Shown: one piece after another, positions 41,401 through 54,528 of the stretch
Layout: each line of letters opens with the position of its first letter
Numbering within the stretch: position 1 is the first letter of the stretch
Source of the DNA: Stichopus chloronotus
Lineage: Eukaryota > Echinodermata > Holothuroidea > Aspidochirotida > Stichopodidae
Length of the DNA: 64,000 nt
NCBI GenBank assembly: GCA_021234535.1
Contig: CM037843.1
Coordinates: forward strand, 35,155,200-35,219,199
Direction of reading: 5' to 3'
Program-made: the position numbers and the translations under genes
The notes under the pieces: generated by a model
Databases searched by the model: none
What the model was told of the DNA's origin: nothing
What the model saw: the letters and a program-made list of their open reading frames with translations, nothing else

Positions 41401-44400
41401 TGACCTCCATCACAAACAATAGGGATCATCTACTTAATATGACCAACCCACACACCAAGTATGACATCAGTCACAGTTACCCTTCTGGAGATATTGTGTT
41501 TACAAGGTTTTTACAGTTTGACCTCTGGTGACCTCAAATGACCTTTGACCTTCACCAAAAACAATAGGGGCCTTCTATATCATATGGGCAATGAATGTGC
41601 CACGTATGAAATCGCTCAGAGTTACCCTTCTTGAGATATCGTGTTTACAAGCAAAGTGTCACATACACACGCTCATACGCACGCACACACGACATCACCA
41701 TCGCATAGGTCCTTGCCTGCCTTTGGCAAGGAATCAAAAATAAATCATCTCCAGCAGTCTAACAACCGACCCAACATTCCTCTTGATGGGGTGGCGATAC
41801 TTATGCTTTCAACAGAAAGGAAGAGAGGAAAGTGACAAACTTCCTTAAGTTTCTTCAAAAATGATTCATGTGAAGAAAGCATAATATGACTGTGGCATAA
41901 GCAACAAATCTCATTTTCAGACCGAATGAATACTACCACAGCAAATATTTACAAGAGTACACTAGAATATACTGACGTGCAAGTAACACGGCTGGCTTGA
42001 AAAAGCTTATCCTGAAGATTTCCTTTGCATATTTGACAAAAGGACTGTTTGGATTTTCCTGAGAGTCAACCTGGATGCCAAATCCAGCTTTGGCTATGGT
42101 ATCCATCGTCAGGTTGCCATAAATTCTGCAATAAGAAAAAAAAGGACAAATGCAAGTACATATGCCACTAGTGCTGGTGACATGTTAATTTAATTCACTT
42201 CTATAGTGGGAGAAAATTGAAATGGAAAGAGATCAACCTTCTGAAGAAATTAAAGGGTTGTTCTCTCTATACATGGCTCTCATTCCTTTCATTCATATGA
42301 GAGCTTAAGAATAAAGACATTTAATTGGACTGTGAGCACCCTATTACTGTGTCGCAGCAATGGAGTGTTCACCTCCATTCGTAGCCTTTTTCTAAGAAAG
42401 CCGATTGCTTCTACATCAGCATGTATATGATCCCTTCTTACAGTATATGAACCTCAAAACCACTAGTAGCCTGTTCATAATAACATGAAGAAATCCCTAC
42501 AATGGCTGTGATGAATGAAAAAAGTGCAGCAACAGTATGGACTGCAAAATTGATTGCTATTTTTTATGATTCATCATGCTACTGAATTTATGGTTTCAAC
42601 TTTTCCCTTTACTTTATTTTTCTCATCTGCCAACAATTATTTGCTATACTGTACATCTGATACTGCAAACTCATGGGCAATACAGTATTTTGACAGTAAG
42701 GACCCCCTTCTTACCATGCAGTCAATGCATGCACATAATTGTTCTAAAAATCCATTTAATTCCTTTCTAGAACATCAGATTTGTGACCCCCTGAACTACA
42801 CTGAATTAAGGGCACTGCTAAAGTAGCAATTGCCTTCCTTGGCTTACACCGTACTAGCTGCTAATATCTGGTATATGTATATTGTAGGTTGGATACCATC
42901 ACTTGTTTAAGTAGTGCAGAGCCAGTACCCCTTCTGCAAACAGATGATACAACATCCTTCAATGCAATCTATATATAGGCTACCAATTACAGCTGTTGCA
43001 TTCCAACTAGATTTACTGAAACTTAAATCTTTCCTGCAAACAGCTTAAGCTTGGTCAAGCTGATAAGCTTAGTTTTTTTTTTGGAAGAGTCTTCAACAAG
43101 GACATCATCACTGTGTCACCGCAAATTAAAGTCGCATAAGCAGACAACTTACTAGTTGCAAGATGGTGATGGTATGTGTTATGATGATCTTTTTCCAACC
43201 TCTTCTCTTTCTCCTAATGTTCATTTTTTGTTTGCATGGGAGAGACTAAGCCACTCCACCTAACCACCCTTTGCATATAAATTTCTTGCCAGATGGAAGT
43301 TTCACCGTTATTGTGTTTCAAACTTGCGCTGATGGTGTCATGTCATAATGTCTCTGAGAGGTATATTCAATAAATGCGAGGATGAAACATTAGAGACAGA
43401 GAACTGTAAGTATCCTACTGGACTATGCCAAGTGCCTTAGGATGAAACATTAAAACACCAGTCTTACAATGCATTATTGTTTTTAGCAGGTAATTACTAC
43501 ACTTAACTGGAAAGGAACAATTCCTTCTGTGAAAGTCGTGATCGAGTCACAATTAGCTCTGTCCTTTCTCTGTTCTCTAAACTTACGCTCTGACCTCCAT
43601 CTCTGGATTCGTAGCTAGGGCAGCTTTCACGTTCCTGACAAGACTATCACAGCTTTCATTCAGAAGAGCAGCAATCTTCAGCCAAGAGTAGAAACAAAAA
43701 ATAGTTCCATTTCTTTTTAACTTTCATTGCAGCATTGAACAGTGCCATTGCATTTTATTAAGTAACTTATTCTGCACTGTTCTTCATTCATGCAGACTAC
43801 ATAATGTATTGTCCAAAGATGAGTGTAACTTCTATAACAGGCAACAGGGATTGTTCACTTACCATGTAAATTGTCTTTCTATTATTTTTGCTTGTAGAAT
43901 AAGAATAAACCTTGTTTAAACTTTTATAAGAAGAGACTTTGTAACAAGAAGTAGCTCCCAAACATGCAAAGCAGAAAGCAAATATCACTGTCAACATTTT
44001 AAATGGTTATTGGCATGGACAAGCTGCTAACATCTTTAGACATTACATATTACAGCCACTGCCAGGTTCATAAATTCGCAGTGACAGATGCAAATTTCTG
44101 CTTTAATCATCTTTACAGGTTTCATCTTGCTGGCACTGAATGCCGGTGTGAGTGTGTTTCGTACTTTCTTCCATCGAGCACCTTTTAATCTGGTCAGAGC
44201 CTTGTTCATTGGGTAATCTTCAATTGCTTGCTCCTAAAGAATATGGAAATGTTATGAAGTACTTATGATAAAGACAAATGTAACACCAATCAATCTGGTA
44301 CATACATGTATTTGTTTAGGGTTATATCATAAATGCAATGATCCATTTTTGTAATAATGATTCAATTACTTGTTAAATATGTCAAGTAACCTAGTAGAAC

Positions 44401-47400
44401 AATGCTTCAGTAGCTCACACATTACAAACACTCCAGCAAGAACTCCTTGAATGAGTAGGTTTATCCCACGTTGTTCATTTGAATGTATGAAAGGTTGGGT
44501 GAACAATTACTTTTTACAGTAAGAACAACAGCTACATTTCTCAATGTATACATACCATATTTCTGGAAATAAATTTAAAGCTTCCATATATGTCTTATTT
44601 ATTTAATATCATTCTATGTCAGTACACTATTGAAACGTGATCCACAGGAGCCATTCCGTAATCAGTATTCATGTTCAGTACAATAAGCATGCAGGAAAGA
44701 ACATACTGTAGCAACATCTGTACATACATATGTTCTACAGGTACTCATGCTTCCTCTTGCCAATCACTACAGTACCTCGAAGCAGCTCAGGTGCATTGTA
44801 CATGTAGGACTGACTCAATATCACCATCTCAGTAAACTGCTGCACGTCCCTGGACTAAGTTTTAACCTGGAATCCTACCAAACCACAAATGATGTAGTGG
44901 AGCAAAGAAAGGTGAAACATATGCACCACATTGCCCCTTTTCTGCTACAGTACTGTAAGAACATTTAACAACTGGTAAAATGCAAAACAAAGTCCATGCA
45001 AGTAAAAGAGGACAAGACCCCCTGACAGGCTATGTGGTTCCTTAGGTGAAGATTATTTTAACTATTTTGAGCCTCAACAAAAGATTTTAAACATCTCAGT
45101 ATTATCACCAAATGCACTTTCTGGCACTCTTTACACGGAGGGTGTTTGCCGTGCAAACTACTGTATCATTGCGTACTACGAACCAAGATAAATTTGCAGC
45201 TTCACAGAAGCAAACTATTCTCGTTTAAGAAAGTTTGGCATGCATTCATTCCACCCCCAATAAATGTGGACCAGTCCATGATGACTTGGAAAACAAACTG
45301 TAGTTAATATTCACACCATGACAGGTTTGACAATTTCACTTTGATTTACAGCAACTTCTTCACAGTCTCTGTCAACTGACCCAGATAATATACCCTGAAC
45401 AAAATTAGGCTTGTCAGTTCTGAGAGTCCCTTTAGAAATAAGGTGACATTAGTGCTAGTTCCCACTTTAAAATCTCTTTTACTTCCCTGCAATTCAGAAT
45501 TTGTGATAGCATTGAAATAGTAAAGAACTCTGCAATATTCTTGAGAATGCTTCCTCATAATTCATTCATTCATATATCAGAGGAAAGTGCCTATCCAAGA
45601 ATGTACAATGTTCAAAGGTGAAATAACTAAAGGACAGAATTTGCCAATACAAGAGATGTCTATTTCTTTGATACCACACTATTTTGAGGCACCATATAAC
45701 AGTGAGGTGTCCCACTAGCACTAAACTGAAAAACCCTAAACATAGTAACAGGTGGTCTGTAGAAAAACTATGCACTTTGCACAATTTACCAAGTTATGGC
45801 CCATAAGGCCCATTCTGAAGTTTAACAAATGTTAAATACTGACTGGAAAAGGTTTTTCTACCACAATGCTTATTTGATAAATATTTCACATTGTACAGCA
45901 AAATATGAAGAAAAGCATGATTTCATAAAATGGTCCATGCGGGCCCATATATGCGACCAATCATCCTGGACAACCTGAGAAAGCCACTACCATAGTAGTC
46001 ATGTGACACAATTTCAACCATACAATCTGCAGGAGAAGAAGTATTTACATGATTTCACAAGAAAGTCAAAGGACTTTGTGATTCCTTGCCAATACTGATG
46101 AAGAACGCAGGACGTACAACATGTACACACCAAGTTTGAAATTCAAACAAATTATCATTCAAGAGAGGGCATGTCTACACTAAGCTCTTTTGACTACTGA
46201 GTGTACTAAGTATAGTTTTATATGTTTTCACAATATGACATCTGGTGACCTTAAATGAAATTTGACCTCCACCAAAATGTGAACAATTTGCTCATTATGA
46301 CCAACTCATACATCAAGTATGAAATTATTCTAGGGTCCCTTGTTGAGATACTGTGTTTACAACGGTTTCACAATTTGACCTCTGGTGACCTCAAATGACC
46401 TTTGACCTCCACCAAAAATGATAGGGATCATCTACTCAACAAGACCAACCCACATATCAACATTAGTCAAGGTTATTCTTCTTCAGATATCTGGTTTACA
46501 AGCAAAGGCATGACACACACACACGCACACACATATATGACATCACTATTACGTTGATTCCTTTTGCCTTCGGCAAGGAATCAAATGTGGAAGCCCTTTA
46601 ATGATACAGGTAGCATTCTATTTTCTAATAGGTGGAGCTCCAAATTCTTAGAACTTGTCTTTTCATCAGAGGTAATACAAGCATGCAGACTGCAGTACAT
46701 AGTGAGTAGTGAACTTGGTAATGTGAGTTGATCCATGGACTTGCTTATAACCCTTCATGCTTTAAAACATGTATGGTTCCAGTCCTCACACTTTCCTGAC
46801 TCCTAAAGATCACCAACTTTAAAGAAGTGGGTCGTCCATAATGGTCTGAAGGAAGCTTAATTTTCATTTGTTTATTTTCAACTGTTCAGATACTGTGACA
46901 TATGTGACATCAGATATGGTGATGAACATTGGAGTCAATCACAACTGAACATAAAATCTAAAACCACCCAATTAAAAAAGATTTAAAAATAATATGAGGC
47001 ATTTAGTACTACCAATTTAGTAGTCAGATTGAAGGGTCATATGCAAAAAGGATTGCAAGCACAAATTTTCTTACAAAATTAATTTGTTTATGTAAAGATA
47101 ATTTAGTCAAAATGCAGACACAGTAGGTGGAAGATAATAAACCATTTTGCCAAGAAAAAGACATACTGAAAAATATCAGACAACATTCTGCAAAATTGAT
47201 GAAACAAAAGATTTGGTAATTTTTGATGATACTGTATCTGTAACATCACACACTGTGATGTGTGTGAGCTAAAAAATGGCAAGGGGTGCATGCAAGCAAT
47301 GAAAAGAAAAATATTGGAACATGTTGTGATGTTGTTTGCTCCAAATGCTTTCACTCAATTATATGAAATACTCAACCAGTTTTTTTTTTCCTTTACTTTG

Positions 47401-50400
47401 TGACAGTGGAGCAAGGAGGTGGTGCAGATTCTAGTTTACAGAAATCAAGAGACCAGAATCACATTAGGTGACCACAACTTTCTGAAATTTTTAAAGTGCC
47501 TTAACCTGTGACCTTTAACCTATTCCCATCCCAGGCTCTGGATGTGTTGAATCAATGCTGTCTCATCAGCTATGTGTATGCAGGCAAATTTGTTCAACCT
47601 CAGAATCAGATGATGCAGTTTTATCCATGGGCTGACCAGCGCAGTAGGTCTTTTTTTTTGTAATCATGGCAGGGCATATATGTTCTCTCCAGACATTGTC
47701 AAGATATACAACATAATAGTACAGTAGCAAATATCATTAAACATATCTTTGTAGACATGAAGAGAATACTACAGAATCCTTCTTCAGTGCTTGGTGTATA
47801 TGCTATTACACCTACATATCTACTGTACTAACTGCATGGTCTAAAAAACCATAAAATATCTTACCTGACGATTGTAAAAATGGGAAAAGTTTCTGATCAA
47901 GATTTCTTTTACCAGGTCAGGATCGCAAATGATAGTAATTGGTTTCGAACCCAAGAACATCCTGCAAGAGAAGGAAACTATTATAAGTCCTCAAAGAACA
48001 AGCTGCATATATTTCATTGACTATTTCCAATGTGTATAGGCCTACATATACAAATGCAATTTTTATCAAAAAATGATGAGACCTATACCTATCAGATTGA
48101 CTTAGCCATACTCTACACTGTTAACTATTCCAAAAACATTATTTGCATCTAAAGAGTCAATTTTACCATAGATCTGTAATAAATGTGCAGTATGCATAGG
48201 CATTAATGGCACTAAATCTGAGTCAATATAGTATAAACCCAGAATTCACAGGTGACAGCAGTTTTGATTCAATATGCAGCTACAATTTTAGCTGTATTAG
48301 ATACATTCTTGTGCACAATGTACAACTTCTGATAGACTCACCCAAAAACGTTTCCATACTTCTCAGATGCTTCAACAAAAGTCCCAGTGAGACCCTACAA
48401 GTCAACCAAAAAGCCCAAAGGCATTGTGCTTTTAATGATTCAATTATGAGCATTTTTAATCTGGCATATATTACATATAAGGTAAGTGAAGACCCCAACT
48501 GATCTTTGAGCTCTACCAAAAATGATAGCCTAAGCTTCTTGCACTCAATAAGGTACATCTGCAGATTGGAAATCATGAAATCTGTCCAAGCTAGCTTCTC
48601 TCTTTGAGATATCATGTCTACAACGTTTTCAAAGTTTGACAGCAGCTGACAACAAATTTATGAACTTTACCCTGCACAGGAAAGGAGGATACTTTTGCTC
48701 AATGAGGCACATAGCTAAACGAAATATCAGATTTGATCAAGACCATGTTTCCCTTTTTGAGATATCATGTTAACAATGTTTCAACCCCCTTGGCTGACCC
48801 CTTGACTCCAAATGATCTTTGACCTCCAACAAAAAGTACAGGATTAGGCACAACTATACACCATATATCAGACTTGTTCAAGATTCCCTTCTTGAAATAT
48901 CCTTTTTACAAGCTTTTCACTATTTGACCCTTGCTGACCTTTGACTTCCAATAAAAATTGTAAGTTTCTTGTACTCAGTAAGGCACACATATATCAAATA
49001 TCAAATCTATTGTAAGCATCCTGGCCATCTTGAAATATCACAGTTTCATACAAATTTTCACTATTTGACTTCAGATAACCCCAAAGGACCTTTGATCTCC
49101 ACTAAAAACAATCAACTGGTTGTTCTCAATATGGTTCACCTGCATACCACATATAAGATCTGTCCAATCTTCTCTTTGTTGTGTTTACAAGTTTTTCACT
49201 ATTTGACCCCTGTTAACCTCAAGTGAATTTTGACCTCCACCTAAAACAGCTGAGTTTTCCTTGTGCACATACATACCACATATCAGACCAGCTGCAGAAG
49301 GACCTTTAGTTCTGTTTAGTTCTGGAATAGGCTAGATCCATTTACTCCAGCTACATATATCTACAATCAAAGTTTTCAACTTTTGCTTGACAGTGTGGGT
49401 ATTCTAAGTAAATTGACTCAGACAATCAGAAAACCATGAAAATTATCAAGTCGTGTCTATCATAACAATCTTTGTCTCTTCACGAACATCTCTTCACTGA
49501 AAGTGATCGTAGTGTGGCCAAACAATGCACTAAGTCCGGATATGCAAGGCAGTAAATTTCATTTCAGGTAGACATACTATCTGTGAGACTGCATGTACCG
49601 ATCATCATACCTTGGTAATGAATTTGTGATAATGCCCAATGAATGGTAAAACTGTGTCAGTTGGGATACCTTTCCTCTTAAAGTAGGATTTTGTGTAGTT
49701 GTCATACCTAAATGAAAGCAGAATAAAAAAATATATGATAAGACATGTATAAGATTCATGTACATGGAAACAAGACTTCAATCAGCCAGTGAGAAAGTAT
49801 ATTTTTACTACCTTGGACTGAATTAAAACAGTCGGATCACGATCAATTACATCGCATAAACAGTCCGCAACTTGAATGCAAAAAAATGTTAAGATTTCCA
49901 CAAACTTCCCCATCAGGACAACTTATTAGTGCAACCGTGGTAATATCAGATCCACAGCGCAATTGGGGCCCAGATGTTACAATTTTAGCCATCACTCAGT
50001 GACCTTGTCTAGAGGTCCAGGGTTGTAGAGTTAATTCTTCTTTTTTATGAAAAAAGGCTTTATATTATTAAAAGCTGATTGATTAAAAATTGGATTTTTT
50101 ATGATTTTTTTTTTCATCCTGTCAAATTAAAATTTTAAATTCCCACTCAAATTTTTTCCAACCTTCCACAAACATGGACAGCCACTTAGGCTACATTACC
50201 TGCAAGCAGTCAAATTAAGTGCAGTGATTTATTTTAAATCCTAATCTAAATTCTGTACTCATATTGCACAACAACTATGTATACTTTCCATAACAACTAT
50301 AAGGGTCCATTGGCCTATATTACTCCCATTGTTAAATAAAAGTATTTTGTGACCATACAACCTGCAGTTCCCATTAAAACTTTTGTTTATGAATACAAAA

Positions 50401-52514
50401 ATAGGAAATACATTCAAAGTAAAATGGTTAGTTGTCCATCCAGCTGATTTTGAGACTATACTGTATTCTACTGTACCTCTGTTATGATTGATCTGTAGAA
50501 ATGACTCCACTGGCTTTTGTTTTACCTCAAGGGATATATAGTTTAATCTCTATAATATGACACTGTAATGTAAGTGAGTCATATTGTACTCATCAGCAAT
50601 GGTCGCTGGAGTTTGCCAAGCTCTCACATACGGCTCAAGCCAGGGTCCTGCAGCATCACATTTTGATTTTATGTATTTATTTATACAGCTCTCCTAGAAA
50701 AGAGTCAACACTTCAACTACACACATTGGGCAGGTCTATAGTCAGGCCTGGGCATTAAACCAAAACTTAGCATCCAAAACCCTTTCACTGACATGTGTTA
50801 AGTTGTTTTCAATTTTGAATGAAACTTTTGCAACAGCAGATACTAAATCATTTTTTCAAGGATTTTGTCAGGCAGGTCCTGATTTGTACATCAGTGGAGA
50901 TTTTCACTCTGAATGATCATCACTTTACAAACAGTTGTTGAGTTGGTAGCCATGCATTCACCAAGTACAGTGATGAAATTTTCACAGTTATCACAAAAGT
51001 GACAGTTTGGCTTATTTGTGGTTGTTTATGGTACAATATGACTGCATGAAATTTCAGGGCAATTTCAAACTATCAATTTCAAAGGGTTCATAGTGCAGGT
51101 GTTATATGTCCGGCCTCAATCAATTTCTGACAAAAGGGAAATTTTAAGTGACCATGCACAATCAGCCTGCAGTATGACAAATATAAATCACTCTTCATGA
51201 AATCATATTGTTCTAGCCATGGGCAGAAATTTGGGGGGATGGGGGACATGTCCCCTCCACTTTTTTGAGAGGAGGGGATACTGCATTTGTCCCGCCACTT
51301 TTGACGTGAGATACAAAAACAAAACAGCAACATACATTTTTCTTGGTGGAAGTGTAAATTTGCAATTATGTTCTAAGAAATAAACAAAATTTAGCAGAAT
51401 TTAACAAGGCCAGATAAGAGACTGAGAAGTCAGTGCCATCCTGCAATTTGAGACTGAGAGGTACATGTTCAAATTGTTTTTCGGTACGCTACGCAAATCT
51501 GTGTAGAGAATTAACATATACAACCAATTATTACTTCCCCCCATTTCAATGCTTTGCTCAAAGTCTACGTACACTAGTGGCAGGAGAACAGAGAGTCTCT
51601 GGCCCAGCTGGGGTCATAACGCGAACCTGGCCAGGACACCATGGCACATATAGATTTGCTCACACACTTTGTGTGCTCGTTACACAAATGCTACTGTAGA
51701 CAAAAAGATTCCTATTTAAAGACTGGATGCATGCACCTTTTAAAAACACATGTTTCTGGAGGGTTCACATAGTCCCAATTTTTTTGTACATTCTGTGCCA
51801 ACCCATGGTGGTGCTCTGTTAAATAGTGCCAGCACTCACCATTCTCCCCCATATTGTTTTTTGTTCCACAGACTTAGAAATGGCTTATACCACATAGGAA
51901 AAATAAAGTTTAGGCCAGATGAAAAAAAAAATTTAGGTAAAAAAATTTGCAGCCACTTTCAATATCAAAACTGACACCCACAGTTCTAGCTAACCTACTT
52001 CTGCAATGACCACACAATGATACTTTTTTACACGAATGACTGCCAGGATATAGCAGGAGTCTTGCAATGAACTAATTAAAACAAATACACATAAAATAGA
52101 CAATAGACATGAGTGAATTAGATACTGACAGTAGTACCCAGAACTAATACAAGTTCCTCAATTCCAATCCAATTTCCCCCCAAAATGCAATTAATAGTAC
52201 TGACAAAAACGTGACATCAAACTTTGAATCAAAAGAAAACTAATCCCTTTGTACAAAACAGTGATTCTTGGTCCAATAATCATAGGGTGACTGGTACTGA
52301 ATGCGAAACTGGTAGCCTACACTTTCAGTCGTCGTTAGTATACAACTGAGTATTGCCCAAGCGCTGACACCGTACAGTATCTGCCCGGGAAGAGGAGTAA
52401 CTGATTGTAGGCATCATGATGGCCTGCACTAAGTTTCAAAATTGTAACTACAATTACTCACAGAAAGGCAACGGTCAGCACAACGGCAATTAAAACCCAA
52501 GTAGTTGTCTCCAT
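32435..52514 (-). CDS. Gene B: cytochrome P450, CYP3A-like, complete, 13 coding exons
   Basis: Tandem paralogue of gene A with the same expected membrane mono-oxygenase role. Coding exons in gene order: 52462-52514, 49611-49707, 48342-48394, 47865-47961, 44117-44233, 43587-43675, 41977-42125, 40151-40278, 38465-38614, 36830-37050, 34565-34702, 33474-33636, 32435-32509 (stop TAA). Lengths total 1530 bases with the frame kept, giving 509 residues; exon 8 is one codon shorter than in gene A and the other twelve are equal in length. Seen: METTTW start and hydrophobic anchor, hinge GIPTDT, WKKVR 121-125, AGYETT 318-323, ETLR 375-378, PERF, and [11 protein letters not shown] with the heme-ligand Cys455. 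The same Asp/Glu/His/Gly-rich insertion precedes helix I. No frameshift or internal stop was seen, so the gene appears functional. Satellite elements lie in introns 2, 4 and 7 and a family-2 element in intron 10. Confidence 0.93.
34935..36215. repeat. Composite family-2 element, copy 2 (gene B intron 10)
   Basis: Same module order as the copy at 19025-20270: a head containing ACTACAGCACCACTGGTGCAG, a shared body including AATAACAATACTTATAATTAGC, then satellite units carrying ATAATGGGCC-like blocks at intervals of about 136-145 bases, and a GATA-type tail near 36190-36210. Similarity to copy 1 is obvious but diverged. It lies between exons 11 and 10 of gene B. No coding content. Confidence 0.65.
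40517..41740. mobile_element. Family-1 satellite-bearing element (E3) in gene B intron 7
   Basis: Left end has a small palindrome and TGATTCCTTGC (from 40535); right end is GGCAAGGAATCA (41725-41736). In between, the landmark CCTTCTGGA or its variant recurs at 40762, 40907, 41052, 41191, 41336, 41481 and 41626, giving a 145-base period with one 139-base unit missing a few bases. Units carry the TGACCT cluster, clearest at 41519-41551; others at 40945, 41090, 41229 and 41374 have one altered half-site. This is the most regular and probably youngest array in the window. Confidence 0.75.
45740..46060. repeat. Family-2 satellite fragment in gene B intron 4
   Basis: About two diverged units with the CATAAAATGG and ATCTGCAGGAG blocks. 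It ends exactly where the family-1 element E4 begins, suggesting that E4 inserted into it or that both share a junction. Confidence 0.55.
46061..46586. mobile_element. Short family-1 element (E4) in gene B intron 4
   Basis: Left end with AAAGTCAAAGGACTTTG palindrome and TGATTCCTTGCC from 46079; right end GGCAAGGAATCA at 46572-46583 preceded by a CA-rich stretch. It holds about two units; the half-site cluster at 46376-46408 is a perfect 4/4/1 arrangement. A shorter version of E2 and E3. Confidence 0.7.
48395..49255. repeat. Diverged family-1 related repeat (E5) in gene B intron 2
   Basis: Begins within about ten bases of the exon 3 acceptor with a sequence resembling the left end of E3 (AAAAAGCCCAAAGGCATTGTG), then several diverged units with GAGATATCATGT and TTTGACCTCC landmarks. 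Half-site spacing has mostly decayed and no right terminus is recognisable. Confidence 0.55.
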
Positions 52515-52557
52515 TTCTCTCCTGTGAACTTCTAGTTAATCCCTGTCATTACCTGTG

Positions 52558-52564
52558 CATTATA
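52558..52564 (-). promoter_or_regulatory. TATA-like box of gene B
   Basis: Minus-strand TATAATG 44-50 bases upstream of the gene B ATG, comparable with the box of gene A. Position and sequence agree between the two paralogues, which is the only support. Confidence 0.4.
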
Positions 52565-53473
52565 CCTCCTCTCTACAGAATATCAAGTCTTTCTAAATAC
52601 GGCCAGAGCATATGGGTGTATTGCTTGAAACTAGCTGAAAATTGTTTACTTTACTTTTTGTGAGCAGTTACGTAACAGGATGGAGACAAAACAAGGACGA
52701 AACCTGATCCGCCCAGTGATTTAATAAGATAACTAGATACTCGATAGTGCTCGAAGAATCTCCACTTACAAGGTACAAGTTTTGAAATTTGTTTCGTAAA
52801 AAAGCCCATCAGGGTGTAACAAAAATATATTTGCAATTCCTAATTACGAATTATAACAATTCAGAGTTAATACGTCGTAATTACGAATTAACTTAGTCCA
52901 TACAGAGGGCAGTGTACAAGAAAAGAAACTTTATTTCTGTGATAGAGATGCGGTTGCTAGCGAGGTGACGTGTGTGTTTAAATGTATTTCAGTGAGTCAA
53001 ATATAAACTTTGAGAAGTAATATACAACAGAAACTTGGAATTTGGGAGTAAAATCCCCGCCGAAAGCTGAGGGACAACACTAGAGTATTTTACAATTCGA
53101 CGCATATTGCAAAGATCTTTTGCAGTAATATATTTTACTAGTATTTTTAATACTCTCTGACATGCCATCATGTAATTAAAACAAACAATTAGAGATTCAC
53201 ACAGACCGTAGCATTGATTTTATCTATAGCTACTTTGCCGCCCCTGTTCCTCCAGACTATAGCTTTAATTAGGCTACCCTCATGAGTGGCTACTTTTATG
53301 GCACCCACTCCACTGGAAACTTGCACATTCAGGGTAACTCCTCTACTCCAGCTCAGGAAGGCGGCGGAGTAGGTTACAATTAAACACATATTTAAAGAGT
53401 TTTTTAAAACAGTAAATTGCAACAGGATGTTAATTTTTCAAAATATTTTTTGACAACCCGTGAATAAAGGAGC

Positions 53474-53698
53474 TTAATAATCTGTATTTACAGATTAATA
53501 ATCCGTACAAACAGATTGTTAATCTGCTATTACAGATTATTAATCTGTAATAACAGATTAATAATCTGTAAATACAGATTAATAATCTGTATTTACAGAT
53601 TATTTACAAAAGCGTGTTAGTCCCCTCTATATATTTTAATCTGTAGTTACAGATTAATAATCTGTATTAATGGATTATTAATCTGCCATTACAGATTG
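53474..53698. repeat. Tandem AT-rich palindromes, about 21-base unit
   Basis: Imperfect repeats of AATAATCTGTATTTACAGA, each self-complementary (TCTGTA...TACAGA), interrupted once near 53606-53637. About 1 kb upstream of the gene B start. Related but scattered sequence occurs near 31000. Likely to form cruciforms or hairpins; no function assigned. Confidence 0.75.
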
Positions 53699-54528
53699 AA
53701 AATATTTACATAGATGGCACCAACAGGCTTTCGTAGCATTCCAATACACAGTAAAGATTCATTAGGCACTCTTGCTTAGATGTATAGATGTAGAAACCTT
53801 CACATGGTTAAGTGTTCCCCAATGCAATACCAGAGGTGATTTGAGTTGCCCACAGTTTCCCTGAGCAAATGGTTCATTATTATTACTTGTGCACTGCAGA
53901 GCTACCAGTGTCAGTTTGGCTTAACACAACATGTGCATAGAGAAGCGTACAGAGGGTTTATTAACACGTATCTGCTGTGTAACCATGAGACAATTAAGTT
54001 CCTTGCCAAACTATAAATGAGAATGCTGTAACAACAAATTGCAAAGAAGTTTAGATGCCAGACATCCCCCATACGGGAGACGATTTCCCTGGTTCTAAGC
54101 AGCCTGAAAGCTAATGTTGCTCTGTTAAACATCATTACTAATATCTGTCATGAATCGTCCCCCCTTGAAACACTGGGTTGAAGACACACAATACACACAC
54201 CAAAAAGGAGAAACAAGTCAAGTTATTGCAAAAACTACATATCTACTTTATTGTCAGCCTCCAATTCAAACCTGTTACCGAATTAGGCCTATATGAGAAA
54301 GAATATCAAAAAAGAATATCAGAAAAGACCAGTTATCTTCCGCCTTCAATAACTGTTATCCAACCACTCCCATCTAACCACTCCATGCTGTTGCCTTAAC
54401 TTGTTTCCTCTCCTACTCAATGGGTCTTGATTTGGTCTCCCCAAGCAAACAGAAGCGATTTAAGCCAAGTGTCTCTCTTGTGACCATGTGATGCACCAGG
54501 CATCAAAACATGGATGAGTAATTCACCC

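Noticed and set aside
48280..48615. 111-codon minus-strand frame overlapping gene B exon 3
   Set aside because: It runs in a different frame from the P450 exon and mainly crosses diverged satellite E5.
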